The notes: generated by a model from the letters alone, not told the origin. 64,000 bases of DNA from Candidatus Methylophosphatis roskildensis (GCA_016708905.1 JADJEV010000005.1:806001-870000); one strand, 5' to 3'; positions 17,633-26,261 are shown, numbered from the stretch's first letter. Numbers and translations: made by a program.

Positions 17633-17851
17633 CTACTTCGCGCGGAAAACGATGCGGCCCTTGGTCAGATCGTAGGGCGTCAGTTGCACCGTCACCTTGT
17701 CGCCGGGGAGAATCCGGATGTAGTGCATGCGCATCTTCCCGGAAATGAACGCATGCACCACGTGACCATTCTCCAGTTTGACTTTGAATGTCGCGTTCGG
17801 CAGGTTCTCGATCACCTCGCCCTGCATTTCGATAACGTCTTCCTTCGCCAT
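17633..17851 (-). CDS. infA: Translation initiation factor IF-1
   Basis: A 72-residue OB-fold protein: MAKEDVIEMQGEVIENLPNA start, HAFISGKMRMHYIRILPGDK middle, DLTKGRIVFRAK end. It binds the 30S A site during initiation. In this lineage it sits between secY and rpmJ. Complete. Confidence 0.97.
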   Translation of the reverse strand: MAKEDVIEMQGEVIENLPNATFKVKLENGHVVHAFISGKMRMHYIRILPGDKVTVQLTPYDLTKGRIVFRAK

Positions 17852-17876
17852 GTTCCCTAGCGATGCGTCTGGCGCG

Positions 17877-19202
17877 TCAGCGCATTGGCAATCCGCCTCC
17901 CTTGAAGTTCGCCTTCTTGAGCAGACCTTCGTACTGGTGCGACATGATGTACGCTTGCACCTGCGACATGAAGTCCATGGTCACGACCACGATGATCAGC
18001 AGCGACGTACCACCGAAGTAGAATGGCACGTTCCACTTCAGAACCAGAAACTCTGGCAGTAGACAGACCAGCGTGATGTAGATCGCGCCGGCCAGGGTCA
18101 GCCGCATCAGTATCTTGTCGATGTACCTGGCTGTCTGCTCGCCGGGTCGAATGCCCGGAACAAACGCGCCGCTCTTCTTCAGGTTGTCTGCGGTTTCCTT
18201 CGAATTGAAAACCAGGGCCGTGTAGAAGAAGCAGAAGAACACAATCGCAGCGGCATAACACATCACATAAATCGGCTGCCCTGGCGATAGGGTACCTGCG
18301 ATGTCCTTGAGCCAGCGCATGCTCTCCGATTGTCCGAACCAGCCCGCCACGGTTGCTGGAAACAGAATGATCGACGACGCGAAGATCGGAGGAATCACGC
18401 CCGACATGTTGAGTTTCAACGGCAAGTGCGAACTCTGTCCGCCGTACACCTTGTTGCCGACCTGACGCTTGGCATAATTCACCAAAATCTTGCGCTGACC
18501 GCGCTCGACGAACACGACGAATCCTGTCACCAATACCACGAGCGCGGTAATGAACAACGCCGTGAACGGGTGCATCGCGCCGGTACGCACCAGTTCGAAC
18601 AGACCTCCGAGAGCATTTGGCAGTCCCGCCGCAATACCGGCGAAAATGATGATCGATATGCCGTTGCCAAGCCCGCGCTCGGTAATCTGTTCGCCGAGCC
18701 ACATCAGGAACATCGTTCCGGTGACCAAGGTCGTGACGGTGACGAAGCGGAACGTCAGACCGGGATCGAGCACCAACCCCTGCTGCGCCTCCAGAGCAAT
18801 CGAAATACCGATGGCCTGAAACAGCGCGAGTCCGACCGTTCCATATCGCGTGTACTGCGTGATCTTGCGGCGCCCGGCTTCGCCTTCTTTCTTCAGCGCT
18901 TCAAGACTTGGCACTGCAACCGTCAGCAGTTGCATAATGATCGAGGCGGAAATGTACGGCATGATCCCGAGCGCAAAAATCGTGAAGCGCGACAGGGCAC
19001 CACCCGAGAACAGGTTGAAGACGCCGAGGATTCCTCCTTTTTGTCCCTCGAACATCTGCGCCAGCACGACCGGGTCGATCCCGGGCACCGGAATGTGCGC
19101 ACCGATCCGATAGACCACGAGCGCGCCGAGCAGAAACAGCAGACGACGCTTCAGGTCGCCGAACTTGCCGCTCTTGCCGAGGGTTGCTGGATGCGAGGCC
19201 AT
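17877..19202 (-). CDS. secY: Preprotein translocase subunit SecY
   Basis: A 441-residue channel-forming subunit with ten transmembrane segments. The plug and lateral-gate regions are intact (IPVPGIDP, FSGGALSRFTIFALGIMPYI, ERGLGNGISIIIFAGI). It forms the SecYEG channel in the inner membrane with SecE (encoded at 47798 here). Start ATG 19202, 14 bp after rplO; a normal spc operon member. Confidence 0.98.
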   Translation of the reverse strand: MASHPATLGKSGKFGDLKRRLLFLLGALVVYRIGAHIPVPGIDPVVLAQMFEGQKGGILGVFNLFSGGALSRFTIFALGIMPYISASIIMQLLTVAVPSLEALKKEGEAGRRKITQYTRYGTVGLALFQAIGISIALEAQQGLVLDPGLTFRFVTVTTLVTGTMFLMWLGEQITERGLGNGISIIIFAGIAAGLPNALGGLFELVRTGAMHPFTALFITALVVLVTGFVVFVERGQRKILVNYAKRQVGNKVYGGQSSHLPLKLNMSGVIPPIFASSIILFPATVAGWFGQSESMRWLKDIAGTLSPGQPIYVMCYAAAIVFFCFFYTALVFNSKETADNLKKSGAFVPGIRPGEQTARYIDKILMRLTLAGAIYITLVCLLPEFLVLKWNVPFYFGGTSLLIIVVVTMDFMSQVQAYIMSHQYEGLLKKANFKGGGLPMR

Positions 19203-19216
19203 TCAGTCCCGACCGG

Positions 19217-19654
19217 TCATTCCGCCGCGACGCTGCCGCCGGCCGCTTCGATCGCAGCCTTGGCGCCCTTGGTAGCACCGACGCCCTTGACGGTCAGCTT
19301 TTTCGTCAGCTTGCCCGACAGGATGATCTTCGCGGACAGCGCGTCGGAACGGATCACGCCAGCCTGCTTGAGTATCAGCAGATCAATCTCGTTCACCGGC
19401 AAGGCTTCGAGTTCCGACAACCGTACTTCAACGTTGCGCCCGGCGGTCAACGAGACAAAGCCCCTCTTCGGCAAGCGCCGCTGCAGTGGCATCTGGCCGC
19501 CTTCAAACCCGACCTTGTGGAAGCCGCCGGCTCGCGATTTCTGGCCCTTGTGGCCACGCCCGGCAGTCTTGCCGAGGCCGCTGCCGATGCCGCGACCGAC
19601 CCGGCGCCTTGCGCGCTTGGCACCTGCGGCGGGTTTCAGCTTATTGAGTTCCAT
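19217..19654 (-). CDS. rplO: 50S ribosomal protein uL15
   Basis: A 145-residue uL15: a glycine/basic N-terminal extension (AKRARRRVGRGIGSGLGKTA, GRGHKGQKSRAGG) that threads into 23S rRNA and a folded C-terminal half. Complete; 3 bp after rpmD. Confidence 0.97.
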   Translation of the reverse strand: MELNKLKPAAGAKRARRRVGRGIGSGLGKTAGRGHKGQKSRAGGFHKVGFEGGQMPLQRRLPKRGFVSLTAGRNVEVRLSELEALPVNEIDLLILKQAGVIRSDALSAKIILSGKLTKKLTVKGVGATKGAKAAIEAAGGSVAAE

Positions 19655-19657
19655 TTC

Positions 19658-19840
19658 TCAGCCCTCGACCTTCAGCAGGTAGTTGACCTTCTTGATCATG
19701 CCGCGCACCGCAGAGGTATCCTCGAGCAAAGCGGAACTGTTCAGCTTGCGCAGGCCGAGCCCACTTATCGTGGCGCGATGGTCCCGCTTGGTGCCGATCA
19801 CGCTCTTTACCAGCGTCACCTTGATCTTCTTTTCGGCCAT
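19658..19840 (-). CDS. rpmD: 50S ribosomal protein uL30
   Basis: A 60-residue uL30, MAEKKIKVTLVKSVIG at the start, ferredoxin-like fold, with the HRATISGLGLRKLN motif. Complete; 5 bp from rpsE. Confidence 0.97.
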   Translation of the reverse strand: MAEKKIKVTLVKSVIGTKRDHRATISGLGLRKLNSSALLEDTSAVRGMIKKVNYLLKVEG

Positions 19841-19845
19841 TTCGA

Positions 19846-20376
19846 TTACCCCAGAATATCTTCGACCGACTTGCCACGCTTGGCGGCAATTTCAGCCGGG
19901 GTGTTGATCTTGGTCAGGCCGTCGATCGTCGCGCGCACCACGTTGTACGGGTTGGTCGAGCCAAGGCACTTTGCCAGTACGTCGGTCACGCCCATCACCT
20001 CGAACACGGCGCGCATCGGACCGCCCGCGATGATGCCGGTGCCGCCGGGCGCCGGCTGCATCAGCACACGTGATGCGCCGTGCTGACCGATGACGGCGTG
20101 CTGGAGGGTTCCATTCTTGAGGGACACCTTGGCCATCTTGCGGCGGGCTTCCTCCATCGCCTTCTGCACAGCGACCGGGACTTCGCGGGACTTGCCCTTG
20201 CCCATGCCGATGCCGCCATCGCCATCGCCGACCACGGTGAGCGCAGCGAAGCCGAGAATCCGGCCACCCTTCACCACCTTTGTCACGCGATTGATCGACA
20301 CCATCTTTTCCCGCAGGCCGTCGTCGCGCTCTTCCTGGGCCTGCGGCTTGCGATTACCTGATTGCGGTCTTGCCAT
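19846..20376 (-). CDS. rpsE: 30S ribosomal protein uS5
   Basis: A 176-residue uS5. The N-terminal dsRNA-binding-like half includes VVKGGRILGFAALTVVGDGD, and the C-terminal half includes GASRVLMQPAPGGTGIIAGG. Residues around the RVTKVVKGGR loop are the classic spectinomycin-resistance and ram sites and look wild type. Complete. Confidence 0.98.
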   Translation of the reverse strand: MARPQSGNRKPQAQEERDDGLREKMVSINRVTKVVKGGRILGFAALTVVGDGDGGIGMGKGKSREVPVAVQKAMEEARRKMAKVSLKNGTLQHAVIGQHGASRVLMQPAPGGTGIIAGGPMRAVFEVMGVTDVLAKCLGSTNPYNVVRATIDGLTKINTPAEIAAKRGKSVEDILG

Positions 20377-20391
20377 TTGGGCTTTCCTCGC

Positions 20392-20745
20392 TTAGAACTT
20401 GAGGCCGCCTTCGCGGGCAGCATCGGCCAGCGCCTTGACGCGGCCGTGGTACTTGAATCCACAACGATCGAATGCGACCTCTTCGATGCCGGCCAGCTTG
20501 GCACGCTCGGCGATCAGCTTGCCGACGACCTGCGCAGCCTTGATATTGCCGCCGCTCGGCACTTCCTTGCGCACTTCAGCTTCCGCCGTCGAAGCTGCCG
20601 CAAGTACCTTGCAGCCGCAGCCAGAGAAGACTTGGGCATAGATGTGGCAGTTCGAACGGTGCACCGCGAGGCGAACCGTCTTGAGCTGAGCAATCTTGGC
20701 ACGGGTTTGGCGTGCTCGACGCAGACGCGCTTGCTTTTTGTCCAT
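20392..20745 (-). CDS. rplR: 50S ribosomal protein uL18
   Basis: A 117-residue uL18 (5S rRNA binding) starting MDKKQARLRRARQTRAKIA with LAVHRSNCHIYAQVFS and ending FKYHGRVKALADAAREGGLKF. Complete; spc operon order is conserved. Confidence 0.97.
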   Translation of the reverse strand: MDKKQARLRRARQTRAKIAQLKTVRLAVHRSNCHIYAQVFSGCGCKVLAAASTAEAEVRKEVPSGGNIKAAQVVGKLIAERAKLAGIEEVAFDRCGFKYHGRVKALADAAREGGLKF

Positions 20746-20758
20746 GATTTAACGGCCC

Positions 20759-21292
20759 TTACTTCTTCTTCGTTTCCTTGATGATGACGATCTCGTCCGC
20801 GTAGCGCACGCCCTTGCCCTTGTACGGCTCGGGCTGGCGGTAGGCGCGAACCTCGGCGGCAACCTGGCCCACCTGCTGTTTGTCGATACCCTTGATCAAA
20901 ATCTCGGTCTGTGTAGGCGTCTCGACCTTGACGCCCTTGGGCATCTGGTGAACCACCGGGTGCGAGAATCCGAGCGACAGGTTGAGCTTGTCGCCCTGCG
21001 CCTGCGCGCGATATCCCACACCAATCAGCGTCAGTTTCTTTTCGAACCCCGTACTGACGCCGGCGACCATGTTGTTGACGAGCGCCCGTACCGTTCCCGA
21101 CATGGCTTCGGCATTTTCGGCCCCCGTCACCGCTGTCACCTGAAGCTGCGCGCCGTCCCTGGCAACAGCAACCGACGGATGGAGCACTCGCGTGAGCGAA
21201 CCGAGCGGACCTTTGACGGTGATCTCGCCGCTCGCCAGCGTGACTTCAACGCCCTTGGGCAATGCGACCGGATACTTCGCGATTCGTGACAT
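20759..21292 (-). CDS. rplF: 50S ribosomal protein uL6
   Basis: A 177-residue uL6 with two similar domains: MSRIAKYPVALPKGVEVTLA start, GYRAQAQGDKLNLSLGFSHP middle and the EPYKGKGVRYADE signature near the C-terminus. Complete. Confidence 0.98.
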   Translation of the reverse strand: MSRIAKYPVALPKGVEVTLASGEITVKGPLGSLTRVLHPSVAVARDGAQLQVTAVTGAENAEAMSGTVRALVNNMVAGVSTGFEKKLTLIGVGYRAQAQGDKLNLSLGFSHPVVHQMPKGVKVETPTQTEILIKGIDKQQVGQVAAEVRAYRQPEPYKGKGVRYADEIVIIKETKKK

Positions 21293-21303
21293 CGTCTGAC
21301 TCC

Positions 21304-21699
21304 TCAGGCGACGATGCAGAGGACTTCGCCGCCAACATTGCTGGCGCGTGCCTTGCGGTCGGTCATTACACCTTTAGGCGTCGAGACAATCGCGACGCCG
21401 AGGCCATTCATCACGCGCGGCAGGTCGCCCGAACCCTTGTAGACCCTCAGGCCCGGGCGGCTCACGCGCTCAATGCGCTCGATCACCGGACGCCCGGCAT
21501 AGTATTTGAGCGCAATATCCAGCGCCGACTTGCCTTCGATCTCGCGGACAGCGTAATCGTCGATGTAACCCTCGTCCTTCAGCACATTGGCAATAGCCAC
21601 CTTGAGCTTCGAGTTGGGCATCTGCACCGAGGTCTTTTGGGCCATCTGCGCATTGCGGATGCGGGTCAGCATATCGGCGATGGGATCAGTCATGCTCAT
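21304..21699 (-). CDS. rpsH: 30S ribosomal protein uS8
   Basis: A 131-residue uS8 starting MSMTDPIADMLTRIRNAQMA and ending with SNVGGEVLCIVA. It binds 16S helix 21 and, in E. coli, represses the spc operon by binding mRNA near rplE. Complete. Confidence 0.98.
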   Translation of the reverse strand: MSMTDPIADMLTRIRNAQMAQKTSVQMPNSKLKVAIANVLKDEGYIDDYAVREIEGKSALDIALKYYAGRPVIERIERVSRPGLRVYKGSGDLPRVMNGLGVAIVSTPKGVMTDRKARASNVGGEVLCIVA

Positions 21700-21714
21700 T
21701 GTGCAACCTCCTGA

Positions 21715-22020
21715 TTACCAGCTCGCCTTGACCATTCCGGGCACTTCGCCGCGGAACGCGAATTCGCGCAGCTTGTGTCGGCACAGGCCGAACTTGCTAA
21801 ATACGCCGCGCGGGCGGCCGGTCAGATGGCAACGGTTGCGCAGGCGGGTGGGACTGGCGTTGCGCGGCAGTTTCTGCAGCTTGAGCCGCGCTTCCATGCG
21901 CTCCTCTTCGGAGAGCTTCGTGTTGTCGATCTGCGCGATGATTTCGGCGCGTTTTGCCGAAAACTTCGCGACCATCTTGCGTCTCTTGTCTTCGCGATTG
22001 ATCAGTGAAGTCTTCGCCAT
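21715..22020 (-). CDS. rpsN: 30S ribosomal protein uS14, zinc-free form
   Basis: A 101-residue uS14 with the long, zinc-independent architecture: no CxxC pairs, MAKTSLINREDKRRKM at the start, RNRCHLTGRPRGVF and KLREFAFRGEVPGMVKASW at the end. Start taken at ATG 22020; the longer open frame adds an unconserved tail. Confidence 0.97.
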   Translation of the reverse strand: MAKTSLINREDKRRKMVAKFSAKRAEIIAQIDNTKLSEEERMEARLKLQKLPRNASPTRLRNRCHLTGRPRGVFSKFGLCRHKLREFAFRGEVPGMVKASW

Positions 22021-22027
22021 GACACCC

Positions 22028-22567
22028 TCAGTTCTTGAAAGGGAATTTGAACGCGGCGAGAAGCGCCTTCGCTTCATCGTCGGTCTTCGCAGTGGTGGTA
22101 ATGCTGATGTTCATGCCACGCAGCGCGTCGATCTTGTCGTACTCGATCTCGGGGAAAATGATCTGCTCCTTCACACCGAGGTTGTAATTGCCGCGACCAT
22201 CGAAGCCCTTGCCGGAAATACCGCGAAAGTCCCGGATACGCGGCATCGCGATGGAAACAAGGCGATCGAGGAACTCGTACATGCGAAGTCCGCGCAGGGT
22301 AACCATGCAACCGATCGGGTAACCCTCGCGAATCTTGAACCCTGCAATGGATTTGCGCGACTTGGTCACGACCGGTTTCTGGCCGGCAATCTTCGTCATG
22401 TCGCCCAGGGCGTGTTCGAGTATTTTCTTGTCGCCGACTGCTTCACCGACACCCATGTTCAGCGTGATCTTGGAAACGCGCGGCACTTCCATCGTCGACT
22501 TGTAGCCAAACTTGCTGGTCAGTTCGGCGGCCACTGTGCTCTTGTAAACATCATGCAAACGCGCCAT
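22028..22567 (-). CDS. rplE: 50S ribosomal protein uL5
   Basis: A 179-residue uL5 (5S rRNA binding) with VPRVSKITLNMGVGEA, the MVTLRGLRMYEFLDRLV loop and DFRGISGKGFDGRGNY. Complete; 7 bp before rpsN. Confidence 0.98.
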   Translation of the reverse strand: MARLHDVYKSTVAAELTSKFGYKSTMEVPRVSKITLNMGVGEAVGDKKILEHALGDMTKIAGQKPVVTKSRKSIAGFKIREGYPIGCMVTLRGLRMYEFLDRLVSIAMPRIRDFRGISGKGFDGRGNYNLGVKEQIIFPEIEYDKIDALRGMNISITTTAKTDDEAKALLAAFKFPFKN

Positions 22568-22571
22568 CTGC

Positions 22572-22889
22572 TTACGCCCCCACCTGTTCGCCGTTCGACT
22601 TGAACACGCGCACTTTCCTGCCGTCCGCCAACACCTTGAAGCCGATCCGATCGGCCTTCTGGGTCTGCGGATTCACCAGTGCAACATTCGACTGGTCGAT
22701 CGGCATTTCTTTTTCGCGAATACCGCCAACCTCGCCTTTCATCGGGTTCGGCTTGACGTGCTTCTTGACCTTGTTGACGCCCTCGACGAGCACGTGGCCA
22801 GGATCGACCCGAGACAACACGTGCCCGCGCTTGCCCTTGTCCCTGCCGGTCAGAACAATCACTTCGTCACCCTTGCGAATCTTTTCCAT
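22572..22889 (-). CDS. rplX: 50S ribosomal protein uL24
   Basis: A 105-residue KOW-domain protein: MEKIRKGDEVIVLTGRDKGK at the start with the KOW turn GKRGHVLSR, then VEGVNKVKKHVKPN. An early assembly initiator of the large subunit. Complete. Confidence 0.97.
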   Translation of the reverse strand: MEKIRKGDEVIVLTGRDKGKRGHVLSRVDPGHVLVEGVNKVKKHVKPNPMKGEVGGIREKEMPIDQSNVALVNPQTQKADRIGFKVLADGRKVRVFKSNGEQVGA

Positions 22890-22917
22890 GAATAGCCTCG
22901 TCTGGATCTCGGGCGGC

Positions 22918-23286
22918 TCAGAGCACTTCGGGCGCGAGCGACACGATCTTCATGAAGCGCTCCGTACGCAGTTCACGCGTGACCGGCCCGAAGATGCGCG
23001 TGCCGATCGGCTCGAGTTTGTTGTTGAGCAACACTGCAGCATTGCCGTCAAACTTGATTAGCGAACCATCCGGCCGCCGGACACCCTTGGCGGTGCGAAC
23101 AACCACCGCGCTATAGACTTCGCCTTTCTTCACGCGGCCGCGCGGCGCAGCATCCTTGATGCTCACCTTGATGACATCGCCAATGCCCGCATAACGCCGC
23201 TTGGAGCCACCCAGCACCTTGATACACATCACTGAACGGGCACCAGTGTTGTCGGCGACGTTCAGAATAGACTGCATTTGAATCAT
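22918..23286 (-). CDS. rplN: 50S ribosomal protein uL14, first gene of the spc transcript
   Basis: A 122-residue uL14: MIQMQSILNVADNTGARSVM start, KRRYAGIGDVIKVSIKDAAP middle, ending SLAPEVL. ATG 23286 was chosen because it begins the universal N-terminus. Its 5' neighbour rpsQ is 3 kb away because a transposable element has inserted between them, but a promoter 120 bp upstream remains intact. Confidence 0.98.
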   Translation of the reverse strand: MIQMQSILNVADNTGARSVMCIKVLGGSKRRYAGIGDVIKVSIKDAAPRGRVKKGEVYSAVVVRTAKGVRRPDGSLIKFDGNAAVLLNNKLEPIGTRIFGPVTRELRTERFMKIVSLAPEVL

Positions 23287-23327
23287 CTGTTCTCTCCAAC
23301 TTTTCCCGTCATGCAATACGCGGCGGT

Positions 23328-23361
23328 CAGTCTTGGAACCCGTCCGGGTTGGAAGGTCTGC
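23328..23361 (-). promoter_or_regulatory. Hairpin in the rplN leader
   Basis: A dyad AACCCG-TC-CGGGTT with flanking partial pairing (CAGTCTT against AAGGTCTG) lies in the 120-nt transcribed leader between the spc promoter and rplN. No U tract follows, so it is more likely a structural or regulatory stem than a terminator. Confidence 0.4.
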
Positions 23362-23405
23362 TGCGGCGCTGCACTACCGGTTGGCAGACAAGGCAAAGAC
23401 TATCG

Positions 23406-23434
23406 AGTATATAAGCCCCGGCGGAATCTGCCAA
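23406..23434 (-). promoter_or_regulatory. Probable spc operon promoter
   Basis: On the minus strand TTGGCA (23434-23429) and TATACT (23411-23406) are exactly 17 bp apart, each one to two mismatches from consensus, about 115 bp before the rplN start. In E. coli the spc promoter lies at this same place, upstream of rplN. The transposable element's target duplication ends 9 bp upstream of the -35, so the promoter survives. Confidence 0.65.
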
Positions 23435-23442
23435 GGCCCACA

Positions 23443-23451
23443 CCAACTTGC
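23443..23451. repeat. Target site duplication, left copy
   Basis: CCAACTTGC immediately precedes the left terminal repeat and is repeated exactly at 26262-26270 after the right one, giving a 9-bp direct duplication created on insertion. Confidence 0.9.
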
Positions 23452-23465
23452 CAGTGCCGACGCAC
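23452..23465 (+). repeat. Left terminal inverted repeat
   Basis: CAGTGCCGACGCAC, the exact inverse of 26248-26261. Weaker similarity (alternating matches) continues about 4 bp inward. Confidence 0.9.
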
Positions 23466-23663
23466 GTATAGCGTCGATTCAGGTTGTAGCACGATTATTC
23501 GGAAGACTCGGGCGGATTTGGGTCAAACAGGTGGCCGAGAAGGCGCTTTTGCGAGTGCGCCTGAGCGCTGGCCCGGTCGGATTCGACAGCCCGGTGACGT
23601 TCGGGCAATAGCGGGGCGCCCCGCGGCGAATGCAGGGATGGGACAGCGCGGTTTGCAGGCCTG

Positions 23664-25197
23664 TCAGGTGAAGCGAAGCTGGAACGGACGTTCCATGCGC
23701 TGTTTGACCGTTGGCGGATCGAGCCATGGGCCGCTATAGGTGCTGCGCACGAGTGTATGAAGGCGCGCACACCGATCGCCAGATGCTGCGCGACCAGCGC
23801 GCTCGAGAAGCGTGCCAGGGTGTTGAGCAGGTGCGCGAGACGCATCAGGTAATGATAGCCGCGCATCGCGTTCCAATTCTTGGCGAAGAGATGCTCGTAG
23901 CGGTAACCGTGGTGCTTTTCGACCAGGTTGCAGCTCTCGATCCCCAACGGTGACGCGCCGCCAGATTGCAGCGTTGGTGGACGTTCTCGCGCCGCAGCTT
24001 TTGGCTTGAGATCCAGGCATGTTTGGCGGTCTTTGTCACGATCTCGCCGTCCTCGTCGAGCGCTTGCCAGTTTTCGCGGCAGAGCACGACGTGCACGTCG
24101 CGGTGATGGCGGTGGTTGGGTCCGTATTCGTAACGAATGTCATTGACCCAACGAAAGTGCTGCGCTCGCTCGCCCCAGCTCTGGCGGTGTTCATTGTCGG
24201 GTTTGAACTTCAGCAGAGCGCCGTATTCCGTCCACACCGTGGGCAGCGAATCGTCTTTGAGCACGATCATGAACTGCCAGTGATAATCGCGGCAACGCTC
24301 CAGCACGGGCCCGTTGGGATACAGTCCGTCAAGCAGCAGCATCACCGCCAGGCGGGGAAAGGCCTTTTTGATGCGCTCGGCCAGGCGGTGAAAGGCCCGC
24401 AGCTCGCAGTCCTGCTTGTTCTGCTCGGTGTCACCGTGCTGATAGTCGAGAAACTCGCTCATCAGCGGAATCACCATGCCGTTGTGAAAGCACAGGTTCG
24501 CTTCCAGGACATAGACGTGGTACTGATAGCGGGCGTGCTCGGGCGCGTCCTGATCGGACCCTGACAGACGCTTTTCCTGTAGCGACTCGCTCCACAAAGT
24601 GGCGCCGCCCACCTTCTGCGTGCCATCGATGGCGATGGGATAGCAGTTATTGATCCGGTAGTTTGCAAACTTCTTCTTGCGGATGAGCCGCTCGACCAAA
24701 TCGATATGTGCGTGCTCGATTTGGCCCACATCGATCTTGCTCAGCAGACGAAACAACGTATCGGCATGGGGCAAACTGTCCAACTCGGGGAACAGCAGCC
24801 GCAGGTTGTGCTCGAACATGGGCCGCGTGATATCGGTGTTGGCTTCCCGCCGTGAGCTGTAGTGCAGGACAAACACCAGGATGCCATACAGCATCAGGCT
24901 CACCAGCGCGTGCTTGAGCTTTTTCGGGTTGCGCGTGTCCTGGATCTGACGCAGTCGTTTAAGCAGCGTCGGCAGCTGCGCTCTGAACACGCGCGCCTGC
25001 TCGGTAACGGCCTCGGTGCGCGCGTGACATTCTTCTTCAACGCTTTGGTAAGGGCTTAAGCGGCTGGCTGGGCTCGGCGGCGCAGGAACAATGAGTCCGG
25101 CGGCTTGTTGTTGCTGGCGCAACTCACGGTACTGGTGTTTTTTTTGAAGCGCTTGCTTGGCCGCCTCTCGTGCCGGACGCCGGCTCACTTTGCCCAT
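23664..25197 (-). CDS. DDE-type transposase of the insertion element (frame broken twice)
   Basis: About 510 residues when the frame is restored. The basic, Gln-rich N-terminus (KQALQKKHQYRELRQQQQAA) is followed by a catalytic core with first Asp in AIDGTQKVGG, second Asp in LLLDGLYPNGPVL, and a C-terminal RYEHLFAKNWNAMRGYHYL segment that supplies the Glu, as in IS4-like transposases. Frame breaks occur at the C run 23942-23945 (one base missing; joins HRWG to IESCNLVEKHHGYRYEH) and near 23750-23756, after which the third frame gives a plausible end (GPWLDPPTVKQRME, stop 23664). Either the breaks are sequencing errors or the transposase is inactive. ATG 25197 lies inside the upstream gene, implying coupled translation. 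Confidence 0.8.
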
Positions 25198-26114
25198 GGT
25201 TCGTGCCTTTCCTGGAGTTGATCGCAGCACAGCAGGCGACGGCACTGCGCCTGCAGCGCTTTGACGAAGATCAGCTTGGCAGAGCTGTGATAGTGCTTGC
25301 CGGGGCGCGCCAAACCGCGACCGCTGGTGTGCCCCAGCAACTGCCAGCCGGCGCCGCGGTAGCAGGTGCCGCGATAGTGCGCCGGATCGACAAAGCTCTC
25401 CAGCAGCAGCGGCCGGTATCCCCAGCACGCCTGCCAGTCATCGGCCAACTGGCGTGCCAGCTGGCCCAGCACATGGCTGGCCAAGTGCTCGATCCGCACC
25501 CAGGGAAACACCAGGAAACGATTATTGTTGACCACCCAGGGCAGGTTCGCCAGGCGCTGGCGCGCACTCCAGCCGATCCAGCGATCACGCGGCTCGATTG
25601 CCCTGGCCGCGCCACACAGCAGCAGATAGCCCAGGCTTCGATCGGCGGCCTCAATGCGGTAGCGCGCCCAATAGCCAAACGGCTTGTGGTAGCCCAGCGG
25701 ATGAAAGCGCTCGACATAGGCATTGCACTGCGCCACATCGTGCGCCTGCCCAAGCAGGCGCAAGCGCACCGGCCCAAGCTGCGCCAACGTGCACTGCACC
25801 GACTCACCCGAGACAATCGGCACGCTGGGCGTTGCTGCCCTGTCCCGCCCGCTCGTCTGGTCGCCGCCCTGTGTGCGCCGCGCCGGCAGACGAATCTCGC
25901 CGCCCGCTTCCAGGCGCGCCAGCAACTTCCTGCAAGCCTCTTTCTTGGGCGCACCCGCCGGCGTGAGCCACCCCAGATGTTCGCACAGCGTGTCAGCCAA
26001 TTCCGAGCGCGCCAACCTGGGAAAGCGCTCTATCAGAGTGCGGATGTAGGCAATATCTTCTGCGCCAATCTCGCGATTGCCTTGCCACAGGTTCAACCCA
26101 TCAGATTGGAACAT
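25185..26114 (-). CDS. DUF4338 (DruA-like) protein carried by the insertion element
   Basis: A 309-residue protein with a clear DUF4338 domain over about residues 95-290: GYHKPFGYWARYRI, a RDRWIGWSARQRL motif, VVNNNRFLVFPWV, HLASHVLGQLARQLADDWQ, RPLLLESFVDPAHYRGTCYR and GHTSGRG. The same domain defines DruA of the Druantia anti-phage system, but no druB-E genes are here. Instead it precedes a transposase by a 13-bp overlap within one pair of terminal repeats, so it is a transposon component, perhaps a DNA-binding or end-processing partner. The N-terminal 80 residues (EDIAYIRTLIERFPRLARSE, KLLARLEAGGEI) look like a helical DNA-binding region. No frameshift. Confidence 0.85.
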   Translation of the reverse strand: MFQSDGLNLWQGNREIGAEDIAYIRTLIERFPRLARSELADTLCEHLGWLTPAGAPKKEACRKLLARLEAGGEIRLPARRTQGGDQTSGRDRAATPSVPIVSGESVQCTLAQLGPVRLRLLGQAHDVAQCNAYVERFHPLGYHKPFGYWARYRIEAADRSLGYLLLCGAARAIEPRDRWIGWSARQRLANLPWVVNNNRFLVFPWVRIEHLASHVLGQLARQLADDWQACWGYRPLLLESFVDPAHYRGTCYRGAGWQLLGHTSGRGLARPGKHYHSSAKLIFVKALQAQCRRLLCCDQLQERHEPWAK

Positions 26115-26151
26115 CGCGTGAAAGCCCTTAAGGCGTGTTGGCTCACGCTCG

Positions 26152-26180
26152 ATTATCCAAGACCGAAATCCGGCTGTCTA
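26152..26180 (-). promoter_or_regulatory. Promoter of the insertion element genes
   Basis: TAGACA (26180-26175), a 17-bp spacer and GATAAT (26157-26152) lie 40 bp before the DUF4338 start. Each box is one mismatch from consensus. It is inside the element, so its genes need not rely on S10 operon readthrough, although they are co-oriented with it. Confidence 0.5.
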
Positions 26181-26247
26181 GCCCTTTCGCGAAGAAAATA
26201 TTTTTGCCCGCGCTCCCACCCCTTGTAGCATCAGGGTTTCAGCACAT

Positions 26248-26261
26248 GTGCGTCGGCACTG
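26248..26261 (-). repeat. Right terminal inverted repeat
   Basis: GTGCGTCGGCACTG on the plus strand, the inverse of the left terminal repeat over all 14 positions. Confidence 0.9.

Larger units (their letters stand above)
23452..26261 (-). mobile_element. Two-gene insertion element with DUF4338 gene and DDE transposase
   Basis: This 2,810-bp element is bounded by 14-bp perfect terminal inverted repeats CAGTGCCGACGCAC (23452-23465 and, inverted, 26248-26261) and flanked by a 9-bp direct duplication. It carries two minus-strand genes, a DUF4338 protein followed by a transposase overlapping it by 13 bp, and its own promoter inside the right end. It sits in the 195-bp spacer between rpsQ and rplN. 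Intact ends, a perfect duplication and well-conserved genes indicate a recent insertion. I cannot name the IS family from sequence alone; the transposase resembles the IS4-like/ISNCY type. Confidence 0.9.

Noticed and set aside
25185..26114. A Druantia defence system
   Set aside because: Only the DUF4338 (DruA-like) gene is present; druB-E are missing and the gene lies inside transposon ends with a transposase.
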